NCBI RefSeq assembly: GCF_030272615.1
Contig: NC_081412.1
Location: forward strand, 673,207,823-673,271,822
DNA length: 64,000 nt
Source of the DNA: Cryptomeria japonica
Taxonomy: Eukaryota; Streptophyta; Pinopsida; Cupressales; Cupressaceae
Direction: 5' to 3'
Shown here: piece after piece, positions 11,302 to 24,900 of the stretch
Numbering within the stretch: the stretch's first letter is position 1
Layout: each line of letters starts with the position of its first letter
Made by a program: the position numbers and the translations under genes
Notes under the pieces: generated by a model
What the model was told of the DNA's origin: nothing
The model's input: the letters and a program-made list of their open reading frames with translations, nothing else
The model's database searches: none

Positions 11302-12617
11302 AACAACACCTAAGGGTTCACATGGTGCTGTTAGGGGTCATATGGTGTCCTAAGGGGTTAGAGCAAACCATATGACCCCTTAAGACACCATACGACCCCT
11401 AATGACACTATATGGTGTCCTAAGGGCTCATATTATGTCTTAAGCGGTCATAGGATACCATATGACCCCTTAGGACACCATAGGACACCTAACAAGACCA
11501 TATGGTGTCCTAAGGGGTCATATGGTATGTTATGGCTTTCTAAGTAGTCATAGAACACCATATGACCCCTCAGGAGGTAATATGACCCTTAACAACACCT
11601 AAGGGGTCATATGGTGTTGTTAGGGGTCATCAGGTGTCCTAAGGGGTAAGAACACACAATATGACCCCTTAAGACATCATACAACCCAAACAACACCATA
11701 TGGTGTCCTAGGAGCTCATATGTTGTCTTAAGGTGTCACAAGACACCATATGACCCCATAGGACACAATATGACACCTAAAGACGCCTAAGGGGTCACAT
11801 AGTTTCCTAAGGGGACATAGGATACCATATGACCCTTCAAGACACCATACAACTCCTAATGAGACCTAAGGAGTCATATGGTGTCCTAAGGGGTCATATT
11901 GGTGTCCCAAGGGGTCATAGGACACCACATGACTTCTTAGGACACCATACGACCCCTAATGACAATACATTATGTCTAAAGGGGTCATATGTTGTCTTAA
12001 GAGGTCATATGGTGTCATTAGGATACAATATGACCCCTAACAACATCTAAGGGGTCATATGGTGTCCTAAGGGGTCATAGGACACCATATGACCCCTTAG
12101 GACACCATACGACCCCTAATGACACCATATGGTGTCTTAAGGGATCATATGGTATTCTAAGGGTTCATAAGATACCATATGACCCCCTAGGATACCATAT
12201 GACACCTAACGAGACCATATAGTGTCCTGAGTAGTCACATGGTGTCTTATGTTGTAACGGGATTCCATATGACCCCTTAGGACACAATATGACCCCCAAT
12301 AACACCTAAAGTGTTATATGGTGTCGTTAGGTGTCATATGGTGTCCTATCACCATATTAACCCTAATGACACCATATGACCCCTTAGGACACAATATGAC
12401 CCCTAACAACACTTAAGGGGTCATATGGTGTCTTAGGTGTAATATGGTGTCCTATGGGGTCATAGGACACCATATGACCTCTTAGGACACCATACGACCC
12501 CTAACAACACCTAAGGGGTCATATGGTGTCCTAAGGGCTCATAGGACATTACATGACCTTTTAGGACACCATACAACCCCTATTGACAATATATGGTGTC
12601 CCAATGGGTCATAGAAG
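11302..12617. repeat. Palindrome-rich 20-bp satellite array
   Basis: A 1.3 kb array of variants of CCTAAGGGGTCATATGGTGT (20 bp), with forward and reverse-complement copies intermixed. Each unit is centred on CATATG, and many neighbouring copies form long hairpins; for example near 12050-12100 a GGGGTCATATGGTGTCCT arm is followed by its complement. A second variant, ACACCATACGACCCCTAATG, recurs near 11380, 11940, 12100, 12490 and 12570. There is no fixed higher-order period. ORFs inside it are by-products of the repeat. Confidence 0.85.
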
Positions 12618-13593
12618 CTGGTGCATTTCTCAAGAACATGACCTAAAAGTTGGTACAACATGTCTTCCAAGATGGCAACAAGAGTGGTGACAAGAAGTGA
12701 GTCATGATTAATACCCACTGAAGGATTAAACAAGCTTACCTACTCGGTAAAACTCATCTTGCTACCATGTGATGCATAACCTCCAAGGAACAGATCAAAG
12801 AAGTTTTGCAAGGTACCATCACTAATGATAAGATAAGTTGTTAAGGATACATAGAGGTGATGATGAACATCATAACACTTGATGTAACCACTCTTGTAGA
12901 CAAAATTTAGTGCACCACCTTTTAAAATTGACTGAAAGAATGTATACTATCATGAGAATCCTCTAACATAATGGTTTTACCCCATGATGGTGAGCTACCA
13001 TTTGATAATCCAGACCGAAATTGTTTAGGGAGTTAATAGGGGAATATTATCTAGGAACTTTGATATTTTGCATGGAAACGACATACTAATTTTGGCAAAT
13101 ATATAGAAGACCATCACTCTATTAGAGAAAATCATAGAGGAGGATGAGAACCACAAACAACGTCTACAAGAGGATCTCGTTGTAGGAAGAAATCCTGGTA
13201 ATTAATACTTCAAAATGGTCGATTTCAAGACCATTACTTTAAAGCACCATTTCTTGGAAATGTAAAGGACCTTTAGCTATATATAAGTAGAAGTTATATT
13301 AGAAAAAGGTGGAAGGAGAATACTGAAAAGGCATTGTTATAATTTAAATAGTTAACCATATTTTTTGAGAAACTTTGAGCTATATTTTGGATATCTTTGA
13401 ATGAATTAATATATCAGAACTTTGTGTTTGTTATATTCTTTCATGTTGGAAGTAAGATTTGAATTGCTACAATTTCACTTGATATTCATATACTTGAAAT
13501 GGTTAAATATGAAATGATGTGGAAGTTTTGAGGTTTGCATATTCATTGTTCAATTTATTTACACAATGTTTCCATATTTTTCTATGCAATTGA
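12618..13593. other. Unassigned DNA between satellite and copia B
   Basis: Moderately AT-rich, with no ORF above about 65 codons and no recognisable repeat. A TATATATAAG near 13268-13277 looks like a TATA box, but nothing downstream supports a gene. The last five bases (attga, 13589-13593) form the left target duplication of copia B. Confidence 0.35.
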
Positions 13594-14863
13594 TGCTAGA
13601 ATTACTGGTGGACAGCTGAGAGGGAGGAGGGGTGAATCAGTTGTCAACAGATTATATTAATCAAGCCACTTTATAACCTTTAACCATATCACATAAACAA
13701 TGAATATCAGAATAATAGAAACAGATACCGATAAACAATAAAACTTAAGTATGAAACAAAGAATCAACACAATGCAACCATACCACATAACACCATGATT
13801 TGTATGTGGAAAACCCGATAAAGGGAAAAACCATAGTGGGAAGCCTACCTAGAATTAGATAATACTTCTGTAGAAAGTACGTAATACAATAAGGGGCCTA
13901 CACATGAAGGCACACTACGTAGAGTGTACTGTTCATTACAAAGGAGTCACACTGACTACAGAGAGGTTATAACCACCTCAATATAACTGGACAACAATCC
14001 AGAAGAATGAACTACCGAAGATAGAATCTACATGCTTGATTATAGTCCTGGTTAAGCTCAATAATGAAGGCCTTTGACCTCTTACATAAAGCCAATCTGA
14101 TCTTCAATGACCGACCAAATCCTCTTTCTGAATGATATTTCATTATTTGTACATTTCATTCCCTGACCATGACCTTTTACAATAACTATGATAATCTATA
14201 ATGACATCTTACATCAATATATACAAACCCTGAGGCCTAAACCAGTTAGGTCAGCCACCTAAAAGATATTATAATAAGATCATTACATACATCCACATTA
14301 CAATGATATGCCATGTCATATTTAGACCAAAATGACATTAACCAATCCATAAATCATCCCAGTAACGTGTAGGGAACACGTTACATGATATCGGTCCATA
14401 ACCTAGATAGATACCAAACCTAATTTGGGTCCACCATGCCAAAGCGATGTCTCTAATTAGTCGAGGCATGAACAAAGATCACCTTTTGCATCATGAATTC
14501 TATCTAGAAGCCGCACCAACACCACTTAATCATCCTGTCAAAGATTCTCAGTAAAAGCTCTATCGGTAAAGCCCTAAACCCTTATCGATATAGGCTTACT
14601 AGAATGTATGGAAGCATTCAATCATCAAGTAAATACCAAATGACAAAAACATACTCCAGAAACATGTAACACGTCAAACAAAACATATTCCATTTATCCA
14701 AACATGCTGGTAGTATCCAACTGATAGTCCCTTCTGCCGGTAACACTAGTTCTTCTACCGGTAACCAAAATCTGTCTGTCGATAACCAATAATAATAGCT
14801 AGTGTTGACATCAATGAAAAAACATCAATGAAACACATAATCAATTCCTTCATATTACCAACA
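13594..14863 (-). repeat. 3' LTR of copia B
   Basis: 1,270 bp, ending in TGTTGG (minus strand) beside the polypurine tract. It contains the paired gtggaaaacc / gggaaaaacca motif (13806-13838). Its uninterrupted GAAGCCTACCTAGAA stretch (near 13839) is the empty-site counterpart of the place where N entered the other LTR. Confidence 0.85.
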
Positions 14864-14875
14864 ATCTCCCCCTTT
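14864..14875 (-). other. Polypurine tract of copia B
   Basis: Read on the minus strand, AAAGGGGGAGAT lies directly against the TGTTGG start of the 3' LTR. It would prime plus-strand DNA synthesis. The same tract occurs in elements F and G. Confidence 0.8.
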
Positions 14876-15239
14876 GGCATTGATGGAAACTCTAGAGGTG
14901 AAAAAGAAAACATCTAAGTGCCAAGAAATGCCAAAAATTTCTCATAGAAGATATAAGAATGAAAAATTAAAAATCCCCAGCAACTCCCCCTCAGGAGTGT
15001 AGTCCAATCTGAAACTGATCTGAACCTTTCTCCCATATGACATATCATGACATTATTTTTCATATCATATATCTCCCCCCCTTTGACATCAATGCCAAAG
15101 ATATGACATAGATATCAAATTCTCGTGAATCTCAAAGTTGACTACTCCCCCTGAGTAGTAGCACCACTACATCAATCTGGAGCAAAGATAAAGATGATGA
15201 TGCATACTAAACTGATGCTATGCTCCATCAATTAATTTT

Positions 15240-18200
15240 TTTTCGGAGGGGTAGATACCCTTATCCTTTCTCTTAAATACTCAAATGATTCTTTAGATAG
15301 TGGTTTAGTGAATATATCTACAATTTAATCTTTAGTGTTCACATAAACCGATTTGACTTCCTTTTCTTCCACCTTTTCCTCGAGAAAGTTATATTTTATT
15401 CATATGTGCTTAGTCTCAGAGTGAAATACCAGATTCTTAGACATGTCAATAGCAGGAGAGTTATCACAATAGATAACTACTGATTCACTATAATTTACCT
15501 TGATATCCTTCAACATTTGCTTCATTGACAAAACTTGAGTGCAATTAGTTGTTGCTGCAACATATTCAGCTTCTGTAGTAGATAAAGAAATGCATGATTT
15601 TTTTTTGCTGATCCATGAAACCAATTTCTTTCCAAGAAAGAAAGCTCCACCAGAAGTGCTCTTGGGGTCATCAGTATCTCCTGCCATATCTGCATTTGTA
15701 TATGCACAAAAAGTGATGTTATCATCTCTAGAGTACCATAAGACATATTCTATTGTTCCTTGCAATACCATAATATCCTCTTTACTGCACATTCATGATT
15801 TTCTTTATGATTACTTTGATATCTTGAAACAATACTTACTACAGGCATAATATTTAGTCTAGTCTGAGTTATATATAACAAGCCACCAATCATAGACTTA
15901 TACCTTGTTGAATTTACTAGTGCAAATGTGTCTTTCATACATAATTTCTCACTTCTCACCATAGGAGTACTTACCAGTTTGGAATTTTCCATACCAAACT
16001 TCTTCAACAATTCCCTTAGATACTTAGTTTGACAAATAAAAATACCTTTGTCAATTTGAGTAATCTGCAAACCTATCTCACCAATCATAGATATTTCAAA
16101 TTCATCCTTTATATTATTAGAAAATTTCATGCACAATTTATCTTCACCTCCAAAATTGATATCATCAACAAATACTTCAATAATATGAATATCATCATCA
16201 GTGATCTTGTAATATAAATTACTATCATCATTGCCCTTAGTAAAACCAAGCTTCAAAATATATTTATCCAACCTTGCATACCAAGCTTTAGGAGCTTGTT
16301 TCAATCCATATAATGCTTTCCTTAACCTGCAAACCATATCTTTGTCATCTGTCAGTGAAAATCCATCAGGTTGATAAATGTATACTTCTTCCTCAAGTTG
16401 ACTATTCAAAAATTCACATTTAACATCCATTTGATATACCTTATAGTTCTTGTATGCTGCATAGGTAATAAATATTCTAACAAATTCAATTCTAGATACT
16501 GGTGCAAATGTCTCACCATAATCAATTCCTTCCATTTGAGAATATCCTTTACAAACTATTCTAGCCTTGTTTCTTACAAACTAACTATTCTCATTTAGTT
16601 TATTTCTAAAATCCCATTTAGTTCCAATAACATTCTTATTTTTAGGTTGGGGAACTAAAGTCGAAGTCTTATTCTTCTCTATATGATCTAATTCATCTTG
16701 CATAGCTTTTAACCAATATTCATCTTTACAAGCTTCAATAATAGACGTCGGTTCAATTTGAGAAATAAGACATACCTCTTCATTTGCCAGTCTTATTCTT
16801 GTCATAACTCCCTTGTTCTTGTCTCCAATGATTTGATATTCAAAACTTTAGGTTATGTGTTCCCATCATTAGTCACAGTTGAATTTTCTGATTGTGTCGG
16901 TGTAACTATCTCATTGTCTTGTACTGATTGAGGTATTATTGGATTAGTTATGATCATTTCCACTATCGGTTCTCTATCATATGATATAGATTGATATTTG
17001 TATTGCTCATCCACTTTCACATTTGTGCTTTCCATAATTTTCTACAATCTTTTGTTATAACATCTATATGCTTTTCTCTTAATTGAATATCCAAGAAATG
17101 TCCCTTCATCACATCTAGGATAAAACTTCACAATTGAATAATCCCTTTTGATATAACATTTACTTCAAAAAATTTTGAAATATTTAAGAGTAGGTGTATG
17201 TCCAAACCATAATTCATAAGTAGTCTTATCGATTTCACCTTTGATGTGAACTCTGTTGAATGTGTAGACTGTTGTACTCACTGCTTCTATCTAGTAGATG
17301 TGAGGCAATTTGTCTTCCATCATCATGATTCTTGATGCATCCAAAATGGTTTTATTCTTCCTTTCCACTACTCCATTCTCCTGAGGAGTTAGGGGTGTAG
17401 ATAACTATCTTCTAATTCCATATATCTCACAATAACTGTTAAATTCATGAGAAGTGAACTCACTGCCTTGATCTGATCTCGTACATTTGATTTTCAATCA
17501 AGTTTCTATTTCCACCATTTCTTTAAAGATCTTGAATTTCTCAAAAGCTTCAGACTTCTCCCTTAGAAAAGTCACCCACATCATTCTAGAATAATCATCA
17601 ATTATTAGCATGAAGTACCTATCACCTTGAAAGCTTCCAGTCCTAGCTAGACCACATAAGTTAGTATGAATCAAATCAAGAACATCATTAGATTTATCAT
17701 GTATGCTCTTCAAAGAAGTTCTAACTTTCTTTCCCAATTGACATTCCTTACATACCAGATTATGAGGCTTTATAATCTTAGGTATATCTCTAACTGCCTT
17801 TGTTGAATTGATCTTAACAATACAATCAAAATTAACATGACACAACCTCTTATGCCATAACCAACTCTCATCAATATGAGGAATCAAGCATGTCTTATCA
17901 CTAGTGTTCAAGTGAAAGATATTACCTCTACTCTAAGTACCGGTTGCAATCTCCAAGATAGTTCTGTTAATGATTCTGCATTTTCTATCTTTGAACTAAA
18001 GTTTGAATCCCTTGTCCACCAATTGACAAACACTTAAAATATTATGCTTTAAACCTTCTACATAATAGACATTATCAATGTTATGCTTACCATCCAGAGA
18101 AATAATACCTCTACCTTTGATTATACATGCTTTGTCATCTTCAAATCTAACTTGACCGCCATTGTATTCTTGAAAGGACAAAATTTTTCTTTTATTTCTA

Positions 18201-19384
18201 GTCATATGATTTGAGCATCCACTATCAATTACCCATTCATCATTGTCTTTAACTTTTGTTGCCAGGGCCTTTTCTTCATTCTTGATAACCAGTTCTGGTT
18301 CATCTTCCTTTATAGCATAAAACACCCAATCCTTTCCATTGTTGGATCCACTAGTAGAGTCTCTTGACGGTTCTTCATCTAAGTCATCACTTACTCCTTC
18401 CTCATCCGCTATGTAGCATAGTTTGTTTTTCTTGAATCTAAATTTCCTTTGATTAGGCTTCAATTATTTCTTAACTCTTTCTTCAAATATAGCATTCCTT
18501 TCAGGACATCTAGATGCAAAATGACCAATCTTATTACATGCAAAACATTTAAAAGGTGCTTTTCCTTCATCCTTACTTCCTGTCGGTCCTTTAGGTACTC
18601 TTCTAGAAAATAAGGATTAAATTTTCTCAAATTCTCCATCCTCTTTCCTCATATCCTCCAATTATTTTGCATATAGAGCTCTCCAATTACTTTTGCTAGT
18701 AGATGATGATGCATGAAAATCAGGTTCAGATTTTGCAGCTCCAAAAGGTCCAAATTCTTCAAGCTCAAAAGCAGATAATTTCCCAATCAGAATGTCTTTG
18801 TTAACAAAAGTGTTTTCCATTGTTCTCAATTCATTAATTGCAGTAGCCTTCATCTTATAAGCCAGTGGTAGGGCTCTCAAAACTTTAGAAACTATTTCAT
18901 CTTCACTCAGAGATCCTCCATAACATTGAATTCCCTTGACAATATCATTTACTCTTTCCATAAATGTAGCAATTCTTTCATTATATTTCATCTTCAAGTT
19001 CTCATATCTTACCCGATAACCATCAAGTTTAGAAATTTTGACAGTAGAGTCACCTTCATTAATAGTTTGCAATTTATCCCACATAACCTTTGCAGATGAT
19101 TTATCAGTCAAGCTCATGATTTGCTGATCAGTGAGTGCACACAAGAGGGCTTGTCTAGCTTTGTAATCATTTTCAATATTTTTGTCCAAGTTTGCTGGAG
19201 CAGGATTGCCAGATGCCAAATCCTACGATGTATATCCTTTCTCAGTGATCTCCCAAATATCCTTGCCAAGACATCTAAGATGAGTCTCCATTTGGATTTT
19301 CCATGTCCCATAGTTTGTTCCATCAAGCTTACGGATTTCTCTTCTGAAAATAGTTGTCAGTGGATTTGAATTATTAGTTTCCAT
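15240..19384 (-). pseudogene. Copia B gag-pol polyprotein remnant
   Basis: Gag starts at ATG 19384 (KLDGTNYGTW) and one frame holds to about 16850, with stops; two later frameshifts (near 16820 and 15770) break RT and RNase H. An intact CX2CX4HX4C zinc knuckle (CFACNKIGHFASRC) lies at about 18550-18510. The protease motif DSGCSNHMT is intact (Asp codon at 18226). The integrase His/Cys region is at about 17860-17730, but the first catalytic Asp is Asn (HTNLCG, near 17662). RT keeps [10 protein letters not shown] (about 16305-16275) and FVDDINFGG (near 16160). RNase H fragments follow (ADMAGD, AEAEYVAA, YCDNSPAIDMSKN). The last recognisable RNase H residues are near 15240. The copy is inactive through stops, frameshifts and the Asp loss. 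Confidence 0.8.
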
Positions 19385-19428
19385 AGGATCTACCTCAAGT
19401 GGTTAAGCTTCTACAAAAGAGGACCAAA

Positions 19429-19440
19429 GCTTTGATACCA
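19429..19440 (-). other. Primer binding site of copia B
   Basis: TGGTATCAAAGC on the minus strand, one change from the tRNA-Met type site. It adjoins the inner end of the 5' LTR and is followed by the shared leader motif at 19425-19393. Confidence 0.75.
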
Positions 19441-19442
19441 AT

Positions 19443-19693
19443 TTTAAGAATAACCAGTGGAGAACTAAGAGGGGGACTGAATCAATTGTCAATAGATTAT
19501 ATTAATCAAACCACTTTATAACCTTTAACCAGAACACATAAATAATGAATACCAGAATAGTAGAAACAGATACTGGTAAGAAATAAAACTTAAGTATGAA
19601 ATAAAGAATCATCATAATGCAACTACACCACATAACACCATGATTTGTATGTGGAAAATGCATTTAAGGGAAAAACTACGTTGGGAAGCCTAC
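19443..19693 (-). repeat. 5' LTR of copia B, inner fragment
   Basis: Aligns without gaps over its first 29 bases with the start of the 3' LTR at 13594 and continues colinear to 19693, where chromovirus N begins. The last five bases (cctac, 19689-19693) are the left target duplication of N. Confidence 0.85.
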
Positions 19694-21869
19694 TGATAGG
19701 GAGCTTGATAGGTAAGCACTCAAAAGGCTAATTTGCTCAAAAGGTTCAATTTTTTACCCAAAGACTTGTTTGAGTCTATTGTATGTGTTTATGAAGTCCT
19801 TCTTGTGGTTGTAGTACTAGGCAACTCATGTATCACTTTTCTAACAAACTCCCCTTTGGTGAAGGATCACTCCCATGCTCAAAATCTACTCAAATTTCTC
19901 ACTCCACCCATCTACACACACTCAATCCCTATTATTTGGCATTCAACCCTCTATTTTAGAGTTATTTAGGGGTCTTTTGCATGGAAAAGTAAGGGCAGCA
20001 AGGTTTTATTCCAATTTTGATGCTCAAAGCTTAGTTTAAGGCCCATAGCCTTGGCTTACTCAACTAGGCAACCAAAGGATCCAAAACCTCCAAAGGGGAT
20101 ACACGCTGTCCAAGGATCCATTTGAAATTTGTTTCATTGTCTTATGATGATCACATAAGGTTTAAAAAGTTCCCAAATCCTCCTTACAAATGGGTTTGAA
20201 CATTCTTTCAAAAACTGTCATTTTTGTGTGTTATGCAACAAAGGGCTACTAGCCCGTGGAGGCCTAATTGGCTCTTTTTTGATCACCTAGCCCAATGATG
20301 GGATTTCCCAGCATAAAAAATATTTTGGATGATTTCTAGGAGGTCTATGCTTGAATATTTTTCAAGTCTTGAGTTCCATGAGGAAGGTTTAATGACTGTC
20401 CACTTTTTATGGCACAAAAGAAGGGTTTAGTGGGGGTTTTGAGTTTGCAAAGTTTAATTTGTCAGATCCTTCATGAACCAAGGCCTAAAAATGATTGAGG
20501 AATTCTACCACACCTTGGATAACACTATCCAAGCCATTTCAACTTTTCTTTTTTCCAAACATTTGGCATACTAACTGAAAAATAAAAAAATTGTCCCTGT
20601 GATAGTCAAATCACTGCCCTTTACCAGCCATATTGCTGCTCCTTCTTTAGGCCTGCATCACAAGGTGTTTGATATGAAATTATACCTCAAGGAGGTCTGA
20701 AAAACACTAATAAACTTCCCTATTACATTTCATTCTTCAATACAAGGCTTGGATTATTCCTTTAAAGCATTCCATGAGCATTTGACAAGTATAATTCATA
20801 AAATCAGTGAACTCACTGTTTTGTTTACAAAATCAGAATGATTGAATGGAAAAATCTTATTATAAAACTTCAAGATGATTCCAAACAACCTTGGTCACAT
20901 GTTCAGACCTCTGCCTCATTCATTTGTTCACTCCAAATTGCTTTTGGGTGCAAATCTTGAGTTTTTGTTCATGTTACTAGCCAAGCAATCAACACTTGCC
21001 TAGTATTCACTCAAGTTCTTCTTCCAACCACACTCTTGGCACAAAATAGAGAATATGTATAGTATATACATGAATTACAACTTGAATGAATCCATATTGT
21101 GGGATCCCAAGCACGGATTAGTCAAGTGGAGTCATTTTGGAGCTTGTAACCCTTGACAAGGAAGCAAGCACCCAGTTTTAGAAATAATTTTGTAAAATCA
21201 AACTTTTTGAAGAAACCAATGCCACAATCAACTAAAAAGAATTACACAAGTATCATGAACACTTTCCCAAAGGTACAGTATGGATTAAGAAGGTACAGTA
21301 TGGACCATTTCGCTAAAAGATACAAAAAACCAGTCATAAAGCCATTATTTTCTGATTTTATTGAAGAAACTTTGGTTTTAAAAGTCACAAATCCTTTTCA
21401 AAGAAAAGAGAGGTTTTTTTATAGTCTTCCAACTTAATTATCAAGATCATTATGGACTGTAAGCTTCCATAACCACGTTTTGCAAGAAAAACACAAAACT
21501 TGACAATTTTGACAACTTTTTGAGCCAAATGACAATATTTCTTGCTCAAAAAGACATTTTTGACAATCTAACCCTGTCAACTTGTCTAATCAAATTAGAA
21601 ATTCTAAAAACACCCAACAAACATTTTCCAATGCTTTGGAAAGCACTAGAAGACCTTTTTGGCAATTTTGCACATTTTTGCCAAAAATCGTCAACTTAAG
21701 GCTTGAAATGCATGATTTGATCTCTTAAGCCCAAAATGAGATCAAAACCACTACACATGACTCATAAAATCCTAAAAAACCATAAAAAACCTATCATAAG
21801 ACATTACAAACATGAAAGCATTAAAAACTCTAAAATGGGAATTTTACCCAACTAGATGCTCCTACACCA
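19694..21869 (-). repeat. 3' LTR of chromovirus N
   Basis: 2,176 bp, matching 26535-28712 along its whole length. No credible ORF. Both copies carry a TGACAATTTTGACAACTTTTTGAG-like T-rich stretch near the outer end (here about 21500-21560). Confidence 0.9.
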
Positions 21870-21882
21870 TACTCCCCTAAAA
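21870..21882 (-). other. Polypurine tract of chromovirus N
   Basis: TTTTAGGGGAGTA on the minus strand lies directly against the 3' LTR and would prime plus-strand synthesis. Confidence 0.65.
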
Positions 21883-21936
21883 ACAAAGAACTCATGTGAC
21901 TCCTTGAGGCAGCAAAGAAGAAGGAATGCCAACTCT

Positions 21937-24900
21937 CTAAAAGTTAGCTTTAGGTATCCATGTGGCCTCTGAGATAGGTTGATCCTTCCATTTGATGAGA
22001 TGCTCCATGTAGGTGTGATTCCTTGTCTTTTTGAGAATTCTGGAGTCTAGAACTTGTTCTGCTTGGGGAAAAGAAAGAGAAGGGAGAGATAGATCAGAAA
22101 TGGATTTGGAAACATCTGAAACTCTTTGAATCTCCTCAGGTGGCTTCCCTTTGAAAGCAATGAGATCTACAACATTAAAAATGGGGGACAAAGAAACATT
22201 AGTAGGCAAATCAACTTTGTAAACATTAGACCCATACTTAGCCAAGATCTTGCAAGGGCCTATCCTCCTCATCTGATATTTGCTTGGAACTCCCTTTTGT
22301 AGCCTTACCTTGTTCAAATGAACCATCACATAATCACCTATGGAGAACTGAACATCTCTCTTTGTAGCATCCACTCTTGCCTTGACTTTTTGAGAGGTAT
22401 CTTGGAGAGCTTGTCTCACTTGCTCATGAACCTCCTTCATGGAGTGAGCCATGTCATCTGATGTTCCACTCTTATGCTGTAAGTTAGTGATATCCCTCAA
22501 CTCCATTATACCCCTTGGATGCATACCATAAACAACTTCAAATGGAATTTTACCTATAGACTGGTTAACACTGTCATTGTAGGCATATTCTGCTTGACGA
22601 ATGAGCTGATCCCAACTCTGCCCATATTCCTTTATCAAGCATATAAGCATGTTTCCAAGAGACCTATTCACAAATTCTATTTGGCCATCAGTTTGTGGAT
22701 GATAAACTGAACCAAAAGAGATATTAGTACCCAATCTCTTCCACAATGTTTTCCAGAAATGACCAAGAAACTTAACATCCCTATTTGAAACAATGCTAGT
22801 AGGAAATCCATGTATTCTAACAACTTCCTTGAAAAATAAATAAGAAATATGACTTGCATCATGTGTTATTTTACAAGGAATAAAATGAGCTATTTTTCTA
22901 AATCTATCAACCACTACAAAAATGCTATCAAATCCTGCTTGAGTTCTAGGTAATCCTACCACAAAATCCATACTAATGCAATCCCAAGGCCTATGTGGAA
23001 TGGGAAGAGGCTGATATAAACCAACATTAGAGGAATTACCTTTGGCTTTCTGACATACCAAGCACTAGTCAACATACCTCCTGATGTCTCTCTGCATCTT
23101 AGGCCAATAATAGAACCTTTGAACCATCTCTAAGGTCTTATTAAGACTAAAATGTCCACTTAAGCACCCATTGTGCTTCTCTTGAATGAGGTTCTCTCTC
23201 ATGGAACCCTATGGAACACACAACTATCCACCCCTAAATAACAAACCATCCTACAAAGTGAAATCAGCATATGCACCATGGAAATTATTCTCAAAATCTT
23301 TACAAACTTTATAAGCTTCAACAAAATCATCATCAGTAGGATACATGTCACTGAAACTATCAATACCAATGCTCTGAACTTGAATCTCTTGAATAGTTAA
23401 CAACCTTCTACTTAAAGTATTTTCTACTTTATTCAACTGGCCCATCTTATGCTTAAGAGTAAAAGTGTAAGCTTGTAAGTATTCTACCCATTTAACATGC
23501 CTATGATTCAGTTTATCATGTGAGTTCAAGAAACTGAGTGCCTGATTATCTGTGTAAACAACAGATTCCTTAGGAAGAAGATAGTGTCTCCATTTCCTAA
23601 GTGCTTGTACTAATGCATAGAGTTCTAAATCATAGGAAGAGTACTTTTTCTTTGTATCATTTAAGTTTTCACTAAAGAATGCAACTGGTCTATTTTCTTG
23701 ACTTAAAACAGCTCCTACATCAATATTACAAGCATCACATTCAATAGTAAAAAGCTTATCAAAACTAGGTAAAATGAGCACTGGTTGAGTAGCTATTTTA
23801 TCTTTCAATAACTCAAACCCCTTATTGGCTACACTTGTCCACTGAAATTTTACCTTCACACCCCCTTTGATGGTGTCTAACATTGGAGCACAAATCTCAC
23901 TGAGTCCCTTGGTGAACTTTCTATAAAACTGTGCCAAACCATGGAAGCTTCTGACATCACTGGCTGTCTTAGGAGTTGGCCAACTGGTTATCGCTGCAAC
24001 TTTAGATTGATCCATTTTCAGATTGCCTCCCGATACAACAAAACCAAGATAGACCAATTCTTGCTTCAAGAAATCACATTTTTCAAGATTAATAGTTAGA
24101 TGTTCATCAGATAACTTTCTCAAAACAATGGCTAAATGTTTTAGATGCTCTTCTTTAGTCTTACTGAAAATGAGTATATCATCTAAATACACAACAAAAA
24201 TTTTTCCTATAAAATTATGTAAAACTTCATTCACGAGTCTCATGAATGTGTTGGGAGCATTTGAGAGTCCAAATGGCATGACAAGCCACTCATAGAGACC
24301 CTCATTCATTTTGAAAGCTGTCTTCCACTCATCCCCCTCTTTGATTCTTATCTGATGGTAACCACTCTTCAAATCAATCTTACTGAAATACTATGCACCC
24401 CCCAAACAATCCATCAATTCCTCTATCCTGGGTATGGGGAATCTATATCTGATGGTGATCTTGTTTATGGCCCTGGAATCTGTACAAAGTTTCCATGTTC
24501 CACCCTTCTTAGGTGCCAACACTGTAGGTACTGCACAAGGATTAATGCTCTTCCTAATCAACCCTTGGTATAAGAGTTCTTGTATTTGTCTTGCTACCTC
24601 TTTGTTTTGTCCAGGGGTCATCTTGTAGGCTGACTTATTGGGCAAAGAGGCTCCAAGAATGAAGTCAATATGATGGCTAATGGCTCTAGGAGGTGGTAAG
24701 GCTATAGGTGTACCATCACTAATTATTTGTTTGAAGTTATCAAGGATTTTCTACACTTCACATGGTATCTCAACTATCTTTTCTACCTTTTCTTCCTTGG
24801 GCTTCACTATGAGTGCAAATCCTACTCCTTCACCCTCTTCTAGTGTTTTTATGAACTCTTTCTCATTCACTAACAAGATGTTAGGTACTTTGTTGCTTCT

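Noticed and set aside
11829-12050. ORFs in the satellite array
   Set aside because: Repeat-encoded openings in both orientations with no conserved product.
11302-12617. CRISPR array
   Set aside because: Units are contiguous, palindromic and diverged, with no unique spacers or cas genes, and the surrounding DNA is plant-type transposons.
13268-13277. TATA box of a host gene at 13270
   Set aside because: No ORF, splice pattern or repeat boundary downstream supports transcription from it.
19733-19969. Plus-strand ORF in the N LTR, also at 26592-26810
   Set aside because: Both copies lie in the LTRs and differ by frame-neutral and non-neutral changes alike; no family resemblance. LTR sequence, not a gene.
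22519-22710. Plus-strand ORFs over chromovirus pol
   Set aside because: They are opposite-strand shadows of the integrase and RT coding frame and have no protein-like features.
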